Source: Desulfocapsa sp. (lineage in GTDB: Bacteria > Desulfobacterota > Desulfobulbia > Desulfobulbales > Desulfocapsaceae). From it: a stretch of DNA of 44,171 nt. The stretch spans positions 2,117 to 46,287 of the forward strand of contig JAESPV010000010.1 in assembly GCA_016765495.1 (NCBI GenBank), written 5' to 3'. The notes below the pieces were generated by a model. It had not been told where the DNA came from. It made no database searches and saw nothing but the letters and a program-made list of their open reading frames with translations. Within the stretch, counting starts at the first letter, position 1, and each line of letters begins with the position of its first letter. A program made the position numbers and the translations under genes. This document shows, piece after piece, positions 9,111-16,566 of the stretch.

Positions 9111-9959
9111 ATGCTGAAACCGCCCCATACCCATTACGACCAGCTTTATGTTTACAACTTTGATAAGATTGATATCGGACAAATTGATGATCCTGATCTG
9201 ATCGGTACATGGATAGAAGATGACACCGCTATCCTCTTCTTTCATAAAGAAAAACAGGAGCTTATTGAAAAAATTTGTTCGCAGAGTGGAGCAAAGATTC
9301 TCTATGAAGCCAACCTGAATTATCAGGATTGGGAAGCAGGGCTGGATATCACTACTTTTTCTGTTCCACCACTTATTGTAGCTCCACTTTGGGAAGAAGA
9401 GCTGCTAACAAAAAAGGAACACGAAAAAAGCATTCCCATTCGACTGGATCCAAGTGTAATATTTGGCTCTGGTTTTCATCCAACAACCAGACTCTGCCTG
9501 CAGACGATTACCGACATCATGGGATCAGATCCAGGTTCAATCAAGACCATGGCAGATCTTGGCACTGGCACCGGGCTTCTCTCTCTTGGTGCTGCAAAAC
9601 TTGGAGTCCATAAGATACATGCCTATGACAACAACCCTTTTGCCTGCTCTGTTGCGAAAAAAAATGTGGCGTTAAATAGTTGCGAGAATCACATCACAGT
9701 CATGGAAACAGATCTTCGCAGCGCACTGCCAGATACCCATGTCGATCTACTTGTAGCCAATCTTTACAAAGGATTGTTGCTTGATTTCTTTGAGAACCCC
9801 ACCTTCTGGAACGCAAAATATTATATTATTTCAGGTTTTATCCCATCCATGGAGGAAGAATTGCTGGCAGCACTTCCAATGGATCAGCTAAAACTCCTTG
9901 AAAGACGAAAAAGTGACACCTGGAGACTCTGGCTCCTTGCAAACAGCTCCGTAGAGTAG
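9111..9959 (+). CDS. prmA: Ribosomal protein L11 methyltransferase PrmA
   Basis: PrmA uses S-adenosylmethionine to methylate ribosomal protein L11. The 282-residue product carries the family signature FGSGFHPTTRLCLQ near 120, the SAM-binding glycine loop DLGTGTGLLSLGA near 147, an acidic strand-end AYDNNP near 175 and the NPPF-like catalytic-region motif VANLYKGLL near 221. The N-terminal domain (1-90) is shorter and more divergent than in E. coli PrmA but of the usual kind. The gene is packed between the DUF748 gene and a small membrane-protein gene (12-bp gap). No key motif is missing. Another small-molecule methyltransferase is less likely given the GFHPTT signature. Confidence 0.9.
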   Translation: MLKPPHTHYDQLYVYNFDKIDIGQIDDPDLIGTWIEDDTAILFFHKEKQELIEKICSQSGAKILYEANLNYQDWEAGLDITTFSVPPLIVAPLWEEELLTKKEHEKSIPIRLDPSVIFGSGFHPTTRLCLQTITDIMGSDPGSIKTMADLGTGTGLLSLGAAKLGVHKIHAYDNNPFACSVAKKNVALNSCENHITVMETDLRSALPDTHVDLLVANLYKGLLLDFFENPTFWNAKYYIISGFIPSMEEELLAALPMDQLKLLERRKSDTWRLWLLANSSVE

Positions 9960-9971
9960 AAGCAATCCACC

Positions 9972-10379
9972 ATGCAAAATCTTCTCGATCAATACGGTTC
10001 CATACTCACCTGGCTTGGTATTATTTCCACCTGCACCTTTTTCTTAAGTTTACTTATCATTCCCTGGATTGTTTACAAACTGGACAGCAAGTTTTTTATC
10101 CACCTCCATGAACACAAAAAAAGAGAGGATGAACATCCTGTGATTTTCATCCTCCTCAAAGGATTACGCTATTTTTTAGGAACAGCGCTATTGCTTGCAG
10201 GAATTCTAATGATTTTCCTTCCAGGTCAGGGAATTTTGACCATAATCCTTGGGCTCAGTCTGCTGGACTTCCCCGGAAAAAGAGCACTGATCGATGGGAT
10301 ACTCAAATTTCCCTCAATACAAAAAGCACTGAACTGGATCAGAGCAAAAGGCCACAAAGAGCCATTCCTCTTTCTTTAG
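9972..10379 (+). CDS. Small membrane protein of the PGPGW type
   Basis: This is a 135-residue integral membrane protein. It has helices near 12-35 (WLGIISTCTFFLSLLIIPWIV) and 65-100, where the loop FLPGQGILTIILGLSLLDFPGK is the PGPGW-like signature (here LPGQG). Between them lies a hydrophilic segment rich in His, Lys and Glu. Proteins of this type are widespread, uncharacterised inner-membrane proteins. The start lies 12 bp after the prmA stop, suggesting one transcript. Function is unknown. Confidence 0.7.
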   Translation: MQNLLDQYGSILTWLGIISTCTFFLSLLIIPWIVYKLDSKFFIHLHEHKKREDEHPVIFILLKGLRYFLGTALLLAGILMIFLPGQGILTIILGLSLLDFPGKRALIDGILKFPSIQKALNWIRAKGHKEPFLFL

Positions 10380-10397
10380 CACCTTATAGAAGAATTT

Positions 10398-10415
10398 CTC
10401 GAAGTCTACGCTTAC
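10398..10415. repeat. Left arm of an 18-bp perfect inverted repeat around the flavodoxin gene
   Basis: The bases CTCGAAGTCTACGCTTAC are the exact reverse complement of 11103-11120. Identity stops abruptly at both ends. The arms enclose about 690 bp that hold only the oppositely oriented flavodoxin gene. Confidence 0.75.
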
Positions 10416-10487
10416 TTGTCTTTTCCAAAGAGATTCTTCTGATAAGGTTCCCATACTGGCTTACTTACTGTTCACCAGTGCTAGATT

Positions 10488-10973
10488 CTACGGTAAATCA
10501 AGCTCTTCCAGCAAGCGCACCACATTTTCCATATCTTTCTCATCCGGATGCCCAACAGCTGCAGGAGCATCTGCAAACCAAGGAGGTTGGGGATCTTTCC
10601 TGGAAGCCATTTCCAACACCTTTTCCGGAACCTGGCCCAAACAGGAAAAAGTTGCAATTATATGACCTTTTGCAGCGATGGCCTTTGCACTGTTCATCGC
10701 ATTTACAGCATGAGGAGAACCGGTAGCGGCACCATGGGTGGCAAAAAGATAGAGTCTCTGTCCTTCTTCAATTTTTGCAAGAAATTCCTGCGAAGCTGGA
10801 TCGGGCTGACCACCCTGTAACCAAAAGCCCATAGCAACAAAATCATACCCTGCAGGATCTGGAGCATCGCCCACAGCACAAAGTTCTTTTTCTCCTGTGA
10901 GGTGATTGTAAACGGCCTCAGCCAACTTTTTGGTATTACCACTTTTAGATGAATACACGATAAGACTTTTCAT
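10488..10973 (-). CDS. Flavodoxin family protein (BilS-like)
   Basis: This is a 161-residue single-domain flavodoxin. It begins MKSLIVYSSKSGNTKKLAEA, the FMN-phosphate loop (SSKSGNT). The middle GFWLQGGQPDP and FATHGAATGSPHA segments form the other flavin loops and resemble flavodoxins annotated as BilS. It should carry electrons through FMN in the cytoplasm. The start at 10973 was chosen because GGAGG lies 7 bases upstream in an otherwise long open frame that reaches 11075. It is transcribed against both flanking genes and is exactly enclosed by an 18-bp inverted repeat, so its orientation could be variable. The BilS link is by resemblance only, as no bilirubin-reductase partner is seen here. 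Confidence 0.85.
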   Translation of the reverse strand: MKSLIVYSSKSGNTKKLAEAVYNHLTGEKELCAVGDAPDPAGYDFVAMGFWLQGGQPDPASQEFLAKIEEGQRLYLFATHGAATGSPHAVNAMNSAKAIAAKGHIIATFSCLGQVPEKVLEMASRKDPQPPWFADAPAAVGHPDEKDMENVVRLLEELDLP

Positions 10974-11102
10974 AAGGCATCCTCCATATTTTTTGATATA
11001 CTCTAAAAAAACCTTCTTCTCTCTTCGTATTTCAATTAACGTAAATATTCGGGTTTCCCTCAGAAACAACCCCAACCACTGAGTTGTAAATGTTTGGATA
11101 GG

Positions 11103-11120
11103 GTAAGCGTAGACTTCGAG
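11103..11120. repeat. Right arm of the 18-bp inverted repeat
   Basis: The bases GTAAGCGTAGACTTCGAG are a perfect reverse complement of 10398-10415. They lie in the gap between the flavodoxin and mutY. A small hairpin, GTTACT-T-AGTAAC, follows at 11155-11167. Confidence 0.75.
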
Positions 11121-11237
11121 CCGGATCAGACGAAGATGGGCTCCTAGCCGAATAGTTACTTAGTAACAGTAAGAAACAGTTGCCAGTTGTGCAAGATTAT
11201 TGTGCAAAAGTTCAAAAACCTTTCTCCTCAAACAGCT

Positions 11238-12338
11238 ATGTCCATTCAACAAACCCTCCAGAAAGCACTACTTGATTGGTTCAAGAATAATCAACGGGAT
11301 CTTCCATGGAGACATACATACGACCCATATCAGATTTGGGTCTCAGAAATCATGCTCCAGCAAACCCAGATGGATCGGGTTACTGTTTTTTTTACACGTT
11401 GGATGAATGCTTTTCCGGATATTACGACACTGGCTGCCTCTTCAGAAGACCAGGTTCTTAAACTCTGGGAAGGACTTGGCTATTATTCCAGAGCACGAAA
11501 TATTCTTAAAACTGCCCAACTGCTCATCAAAAACCATCAAGGTAAAATACCAGACAGCCGCAAACAGTTATTGGCTCTTCCAGGAATTGGCCCATACACA
11601 GCAGGCGCTATTGCATCCATCAGTTTTAATCGCGATGTCCCTGTTGTGGATGCCAATATTGAACGAATCTTTGCCAGGATTTTTAATATTGATTTAATCC
11701 CGGGCAGCCCGGAAGCCAAACGACTTAACTGGCAGAAAGCGGAAAAACTTCTGCCAAAAGGACACGCAAGAAATTTTAATCAGGCCCTGATGGAACTTGG
11801 AGCGCTCATTTGTCGGCCCAGAAATCCAGACTGTGGTTCCTGTCCGGCAGCGTTTCATTGCCTGGCACTCAAATATGATCTTATCCCTGAACGCCCTGTT
11901 CCTAAGAAGAGTAAAAAGGTTATTCCAATTGAAATGGCAACGGGAATACTCATTCATGATGGAATGCTCTTTATTCAACAACGACTTGCTGATGATGTGT
12001 GGGGAGCCTTGTGGGAGTTTCCGGGAGGGCGAATAGAACTGACAGAAAAACCTGAGCAGACGGTGGTCAGGGAATTTCGTGAGGAAACAGAATTTGAGGT
12101 GGAAGTGGAATCAAAAATCATAAACACTGTTCACCATTACACCCGCTACAAGGTAACTCTCCACTGTTTTTTTCTTCGTCTTGTCGGGAACGACACTGAC
12201 CCTGTTTTACATGCTGCTCAGGATTTCAAGTGGGTTTCCTTTGCAGCATTGCAGGAATATGGGTTCCCAGCGGGGCACAGAAAGCTGATTACATACCTGG
12301 AAGAAACAAAACATGCCATCACAAAACAAACCCGATAA
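11238..12338 (+). CDS. mutY: A/G-specific adenine DNA glycosylase MutY
   Basis: MutY removes adenine mispaired with 8-oxoguanine. The 366-residue product has the helix-hairpin-helix glycosylase domain with MLQQTQMDRV near residue 41, the LPGIGPYTAGAI hairpin followed by the catalytic Asp in VPVVDANIERI, and a [4Fe-4S] motif C-x6-C-x2-C-x5-C (CRPRNPDCGSCPAAFHC). A C-terminal Nudix-like domain contains GGRIELTEKPEQTVVREFREET, which is more complete than in many MutY proteins and resembles a MutT Nudix box. I chose the ATG at 11238 (MSIQQTLQ) over an upstream in-frame TTG at 11187, because the family starts just before the DWF...DLPWR segment. It converges with the AmpG-like gene, with one base between the stops. 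Confidence 0.93.
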   Translation: MSIQQTLQKALLDWFKNNQRDLPWRHTYDPYQIWVSEIMLQQTQMDRVTVFFTRWMNAFPDITTLAASSEDQVLKLWEGLGYYSRARNILKTAQLLIKNHQGKIPDSRKQLLALPGIGPYTAGAIASISFNRDVPVVDANIERIFARIFNIDLIPGSPEAKRLNWQKAEKLLPKGHARNFNQALMELGALICRPRNPDCGSCPAAFHCLALKYDLIPERPVPKKSKKVIPIEMATGILIHDGMLFIQQRLADDVWGALWEFPGGRIELTEKPEQTVVREFREETEFEVEVESKIINTVHHYTRYKVTLHCFFLRLVGNDTDPVLHAAQDFKWVSFAALQEYGFPAGHRKLITYLEETKHAITKQTR

Positions 12339-12339
12339 A

Positions 12340-13905
12340 TCAGATCTGTTTTTTTACATCTACAAGCTTCCCGGCAAACCAGACAAGAAACAAGACCGGA
12401 ATCCCCATGGCAGCAGTTATAAGAAAAAACGTTTCATAGCCATAAGCAGAAACAGCGGTTCCCGAATAGCCGCCAATTAACTTGGGAAACAAGGTCATCA
12501 GGGAGCTGAACAGAGCATACTGAACAGCAGTAAAAGAAATATTCGTAAGGCTTGACAAAAATGCCACAAAGGCGATGGATGCCAGTCCGGCACATAAATT
12601 ATCGACTCCTATTACGACAGTTAACAGTACTATATCGTTTCCACTCCTCGCAAGAAGCATGAACAATAAATTCGTCGCAGCAGCCAGTACCCCGCCAAGA
12701 AACAGCATCCGATAGACTCCGTAACGAACGGTCAACAGGCCACCCAAAAAACCACCGGCCAAAGTCATGCCCAGACCAAACGTTTTGGTAACAGTTGCTA
12801 TCTCATTTTTGCTAAACCCCATGTCTAAGTAGAACACATTGGAGACAACGCCTAAAACAATATCCGATATCCTGTAAAATCCAACAAGCAACAAAAGCAG
12901 AACTGCTGTTTTCCCACCATAGCGTACAAAAAAATCCCGCACCGGCTCAACATAACTATCTCGTACCATTTCCCTGTCTGCAAGCCCTGCCTTCACAGAA
13001 ATATATGCCCCCGCCGCTGCCATGACGAGTGCAAACAAGAGCCGTCCTGTTTCCACTGCGAAACCAATAAGTTTCACATTTCCTTTACTTCCTCCAGCGA
13101 GCAGTTCTTTCAACCAGACACTGATAGATGCAGTCAGAAAAAAACAGGTCGCAAAAAGAGCTGCAGCAAATACAAAAAGAAGAAAAAACCGAATATATTG
13201 TTTAGCGCTATATTGATAGGGAGTAGATCGTGCCTCCGCCGGCTCATCAATAAAGCAGGTAGTCGCTACGCCAACCAGCATGACAGCAGCCATAATAAAA
13301 TAGGTCATACTCCAGGCACTGCCATCATAAAGCTCTCGTGATGTTCCAAACCAGGAAGCGATATAAAGAGAACCGGCACCTGCCACAAGCATACCGATCC
13401 GGTACCCTGCAACATAGGTGGATGCAAGCATTGCCTGCAAAGATTCTTCCACACACTCAATACGATAGGCATCAATCACAATATCCTGAGTAGCAGAGGA
13501 AAAGCCAAGGAACACAGCGGCCAACGCCATCATGACAAGATTTGAATCACCTTGAGTAGGATCCGTAAGCCCCATCCAGACAATTGCCGCCATCACAGAA
13601 AATTGAGCGAGCAGCATCCAGGAACGACGTCTGCCAAATTTTCTGGTAAGAAAAGGCAGGGGCAGCTTATCAACCAGAGGAGCCCATATAAACTTAAAAG
13701 AATACCCAAGTGCCGCCCAGCTGAAAAATGTAACGGCAGACCTGCTGACACCTGCCTCACGCAACCATACCGAAAGAGTCGAGAAAATAAGAAGTATGGG
13801 AACACCTGCAGAAAACCCGAGAAAAAGCATGGTTAGCACACGTGGATGAATCCAAACCCTCAGCATATCTATTTTGCTGCTATTCACTCCATTTGTTTCC
13901 GTCAT
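12340..13905 (-). CDS. AmpG-like MFS permease
   Basis: This is a 521-residue major-facilitator protein with 12 or more hydrophobic helices. The N-terminal segment (LTMLFLGFSAGVPILLIFSTLSVWLREAGV), the loop LVDKLPLPFLTRKFGRRRSW and the conserved region around DIVIDAYRIE match AmpG, the inner-membrane importer of anhydro-muropeptides for cell-wall recycling. It is longer than the minimal 12-helix form. Additional hydrophobic stretches and a loop (residues about 225-330) are typical of 14-helix AmpG variants. AGGGAAG lies close upstream of the ATG. The neighbours mutY and cysS give no functional hint. The muropeptide substrate is inferred from family only. Confidence 0.8.
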   Translation of the reverse strand: MTETNGVNSSKIDMLRVWIHPRVLTMLFLGFSAGVPILLIFSTLSVWLREAGVSRSAVTFFSWAALGYSFKFIWAPLVDKLPLPFLTRKFGRRRSWMLLAQFSVMAAIVWMGLTDPTQGDSNLVMMALAAVFLGFSSATQDIVIDAYRIECVEESLQAMLASTYVAGYRIGMLVAGAGSLYIASWFGTSRELYDGSAWSMTYFIMAAVMLVGVATTCFIDEPAEARSTPYQYSAKQYIRFFLLFVFAAALFATCFFLTASISVWLKELLAGGSKGNVKLIGFAVETGRLLFALVMAAAGAYISVKAGLADREMVRDSYVEPVRDFFVRYGGKTAVLLLLLVGFYRISDIVLGVVSNVFYLDMGFSKNEIATVTKTFGLGMTLAGGFLGGLLTVRYGVYRMLFLGGVLAAATNLLFMLLARSGNDIVLLTVVIGVDNLCAGLASIAFVAFLSSLTNISFTAVQYALFSSLMTLFPKLIGGYSGTAVSAYGYETFFLITAAMGIPVLFLVWFAGKLVDVKKQI

Positions 13906-14022
13906 TCTTCCCTTTTCCCCGCAATAAATTTATGGTATCAATACTTTCAGACCTACCTTATAAATAAAAAAGGCAAAAAGCAAACCGACCCATACACTAA
14001 ATCCAGCACCAGAAATATCAAG

Positions 14023-15492
14023 ATGCCAGTTAAGATATACAACACATTATCGCGAAAAAAAGAAGCGCTGCAGCCCATTGAACCGGGTCATATAAAGCTT
14101 TATGTCTGTGGTATTACGTCCTATGATTATTGCCATATTGGTCATGCCCGTTCAGCATTGGCCTTTGACATGATAGTACGCTACCTGCGTTATCTCGGTA
14201 ACAAAGTCACCTATATTCGAAACTTCACAGACATTGATGACAAGATTATTACGCGGGCAAGCGAACAAAATACCACCACCGAAGAACTTGCAAACCGTTT
14301 TATAGATGAATTCTACGTAGATATGGATAAACTCGGTGTGGACAGACCCACCATCGAGCCTAAGGCCACAGAGCATATTCAGGAAATGATTGATTTGATC
14401 GTTGAGCTTATCAACAAAAATATGGCATATCCGGCAGGAGGAGATGTCTATTACTCTGTAAATTCATTTGCAAATTACGGTAAGCTCTCCAGGCGTAATC
14501 TTGAAGATATGCAGGCCGGTGCCCGTATTTCTGTTAATGAAAAGAAAAACAATCCCATGGATTTTGTGCTGTGGAAGGCTTCCAAACCCGGCGAGCCCAG
14601 TTGGGACAGTCCATGGGGGCCCGGCAGACCTGGCTGGCATATAGAATGCTCTGCAATGAGTCGTAAATATCTGGGTTCCACCTTTGATATCCATGGCGGC
14701 GGCCAGGATCTTATCTTCCCTCATCATGAAAACGAACTGGCCCAAAGTGAAGGAGCCAACAACAAACCTTATGTCAAGATGTGGATCCATCATGGATTTG
14801 TCACCATCCGTGATGAAAAGATGTCAAAATCTCTTGGTAATTTTCTGACCATCAGAGATATTCTGCATCATTATCACCCGGAGGTTCTCAGGTTTTTTAT
14901 TTTTTCCACCCACTATCGCAATCCATTGGATTTTTCTGAAGCTGCCATGCAGGATTCCATGGCTGGGCTGAAGCGTTTGTATGAATGCCTTGCAGCCATT
15001 GATGCAATGGAAGACAATTGCCCGGAAAAAGTGGATTCTGTTGCAAGTGCGGAAGATATAAAGAAAATTGAATCACTTGAAAGAAAGTTTCAAAAGGCCA
15101 TGAACAACGATTTCAATACAGCACAGGCTCAGGGAAGCCTTTTTGAAACTGTTAAAACGATTAATAAGGTCCTTAGAACACTTCCGGACGCTCCATCCTC
15201 CGAGGATCACAAACTGCTGCATACAGCTGCTGCAACCATCAAAAAACTTGCGGGGATCATGGGGATCCTTCAGGTTCCGGCAGCCGACTATCTTGCCGCC
15301 GGAAAAGCAGAAATGCTTGCAAAAATAAACATAAGTGAATCTGAAATACTCGCTTGTATTGAAGAAAGGAATCAAGCCCGGACTGATAAAAACTGGGCTA
15401 GAAGTGATGAAATCCGTGATGACCTACTCAAAAAAGGCATTGAATTAAACGATGGCCCGGAAGGTACGGGATGGAGTGTAAAACGGAGCTGA
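14023..15492 (+). CDS. cysS: Cysteinyl-tRNA synthetase
   Basis: This class I aminoacyl-tRNA synthetase charges tRNA-Cys. The 489-residue product shows the zinc-ligand cysteine in LYVCGITSYD near 28, the HIGH motif (CHIGHARSA) near 38, the substrate-binding GGQDLIFPHHENE near 230 with further zinc ligands (C, H, E), and EKMSKSLGN near 265. The helical C-terminal anticodon-binding region follows. I chose the ATG at 14023 (MPVKIYNTLSRKKE) because this is the family's standard N-terminus. The frame stays open upstream to 13846, but that extension overlaps the divergent AmpG-like gene and is not conserved in kind. The stop lies one base before the next start, implying coupling. Confidence 0.96.
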   Translation: MPVKIYNTLSRKKEALQPIEPGHIKLYVCGITSYDYCHIGHARSALAFDMIVRYLRYLGNKVTYIRNFTDIDDKIITRASEQNTTTEELANRFIDEFYVDMDKLGVDRPTIEPKATEHIQEMIDLIVELINKNMAYPAGGDVYYSVNSFANYGKLSRRNLEDMQAGARISVNEKKNNPMDFVLWKASKPGEPSWDSPWGPGRPGWHIECSAMSRKYLGSTFDIHGGGQDLIFPHHENELAQSEGANNKPYVKMWIHHGFVTIRDEKMSKSLGNFLTIRDILHHYHPEVLRFFIFSTHYRNPLDFSEAAMQDSMAGLKRLYECLAAIDAMEDNCPEKVDSVASAEDIKKIESLERKFQKAMNNDFNTAQAQGSLFETVKTINKVLRTLPDAPSSEDHKLLHTAAATIKKLAGIMGILQVPAADYLAAGKAEMLAKINISESEILACIEERNQARTDKNWARSDEIRDDLLKKGIELNDGPEGTGWSVKRS

Positions 15493-15493
15493 C

Positions 15494-16309
15494 ATGAATT
15501 CAATCACGCGTTTACCAGCTGTAGCGGGCCGTTTTTACCCTGAACACGACAGTGCATTGCGCACTGCCATTCAGGACCTTACAGGCGACCTTCCTGAACA
15601 CAAACAAAAAGTCTTGGCAGCGATGTCTCCACATGCCGGATATGTCTACTCAGGGAGTATTGCCGCTGATACTTTGGGGCGGATTGAAATTCCCGAGACA
15701 GTAATACTTCTTGGCCCCAATCATACGGGAAAAGGGAAAACCGTTGCCCTGTCTACTGCCACTTGGAATATGCCCATGGGACACGTTCCCTGCAATTATG
15801 ATCTTGCGCGCGCAATCCTTGCTGAGAGTGCTCTTATTGAAGAAGATGAACTTGCCCATAAGTACGAGCACTCACTGGAAGTACAGCTCCCGTTCCTGCA
15901 GATGGCACAGCCTGAGCTTTCCATAGTCCCCATCACCATCTCTCATCTTTCATACCAGGATCTGGAAGAAATTGGCCTGGCTATCGCTAGAGCCATCAAA
16001 AAAAACAACGATAAAGATATCCTGATTGTTGCCTCATCAGATATGACCCATTACGAGTCGCGCAGTGCTGCAGAAAAAAAAGATCATTATGCTCTTGAAA
16101 AACTTACCGACATGAATCCAAACCTTCTCTATAGCTCTGTCATAGGACATCATATTTCCATGTGCGGCATCATGCCGGTGACCGCTGCACTCATCATTGC
16201 CCTTGAACTTGGTGCAACAAAAACAGAGCTCATCCGTTATACTGATTCCGGAGAAATCACAGGAGACACAGATCAGGTGGTGGGTTATGCTGGTGTCCTT
16301 ATTTCATGA
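15494..16309 (+). CDS. MEMO-family protein (AmmeMemoRadiSam system protein B)
   Basis: The 271-residue protein has the MEMO1-like fold signatures: an RLPAVAGRFYP start, SPHAGYVYSG, LGPNHTG, the histidine in HSLEVQLPFLQ, SSDMTHYES, and the cysteine in SMCGIMPV. The family resembles metal-dependent class III extradiol dioxygenases, and in bacteria and archaea it co-occurs with an AMMECR1 protein and a radical-SAM enzyme. Neither partner is in this window. The conserved His and Cys residues that would bind metal are present. It follows cysS by one base. The biochemical role is unknown. I am sure of the family, not of the reaction. Confidence 0.88.
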   Translation: MNSITRLPAVAGRFYPEHDSALRTAIQDLTGDLPEHKQKVLAAMSPHAGYVYSGSIAADTLGRIEIPETVILLGPNHTGKGKTVALSTATWNMPMGHVPCNYDLARAILAESALIEEDELAHKYEHSLEVQLPFLQMAQPELSIVPITISHLSYQDLEEIGLAIARAIKKNNDKDILIVASSDMTHYESRSAAEKKDHYALEKLTDMNPNLLYSSVIGHHISMCGIMPVTAALIIALELGATKTELIRYTDSGEITGDTDQVVGYAGVLIS

Positions 16310-16322
16310 GTGCCATTTTCTC

Positions 16323-16353
16323 TTGACAGATGCCCAAAAACTGTCTAAATAAT
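16323..16353 (+). promoter_or_regulatory. Likely sigma-70 promoter for tRNA-Gln
   Basis: A perfect -35 TTGACA at 16323 is followed 19 bases later by AATAAT at 16348 (or TAAATA at 16346 with a 17-base spacer). It lies 30 bases before the tRNA and just after the MEMO gene stop. Confidence 0.5.
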
Positions 16354-16383
16354 CCACCGCAACAAGATAATAAAGATACATCC

Positions 16384-16457
16384 TGGGGGATGGTCTAATG
16401 GCAAGACTACGGACTCTGACTCCGTCTATCAAGGTTCGAATCCTTGTCCCCCAGCCA
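16384..16457 (+). tRNA. tRNA-Gln (anticodon CUG)
   Basis: The 74-base gene folds into a complete cloverleaf. The acceptor TGGGGGA (16384-16390) pairs with TCCCCCA (16447-16453), followed by discriminator G and an encoded CCA. The anticodon stem is ACGGA/TCCGT with loop CTCTGAC, giving anticodon CTG at 16416-16418. The T arm contains GGTTCGAATCC. It stands alone, followed by a strong terminator. Confidence 0.95.
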
Positions 16458-16470
16458 TAATAAAAAAAAA

Positions 16471-16506
16471 GCGGCTAAGTCAGTTTTTGACTTGGCCGCT
16501 TTTTTT
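16471..16506 (+). terminator. Rho-independent terminator after tRNA-Gln, probably bidirectional
   Basis: The stem GCGGCTAAGTCA pairs with TGACTTGGCCGC around a short T-rich loop and is followed by seven T residues. A run of A precedes it, so the same hairpin could stop minus-strand transcription from the converging signalling operon. Confidence 0.88.
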
Positions 16507-16566
16507 GTTCCTATCAAACCTGCACCTTGCACAGCAGGTGGTGAAAAAAGGTCCAAGAAAGGATAC

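Noticed and set aside
13846..14022. N-terminal extension of cysteinyl-tRNA synthetase
   Set aside because: The extra 59 residues overlap the AmpG-like gene on the other strand and precede the standard family N-terminus at 14023.
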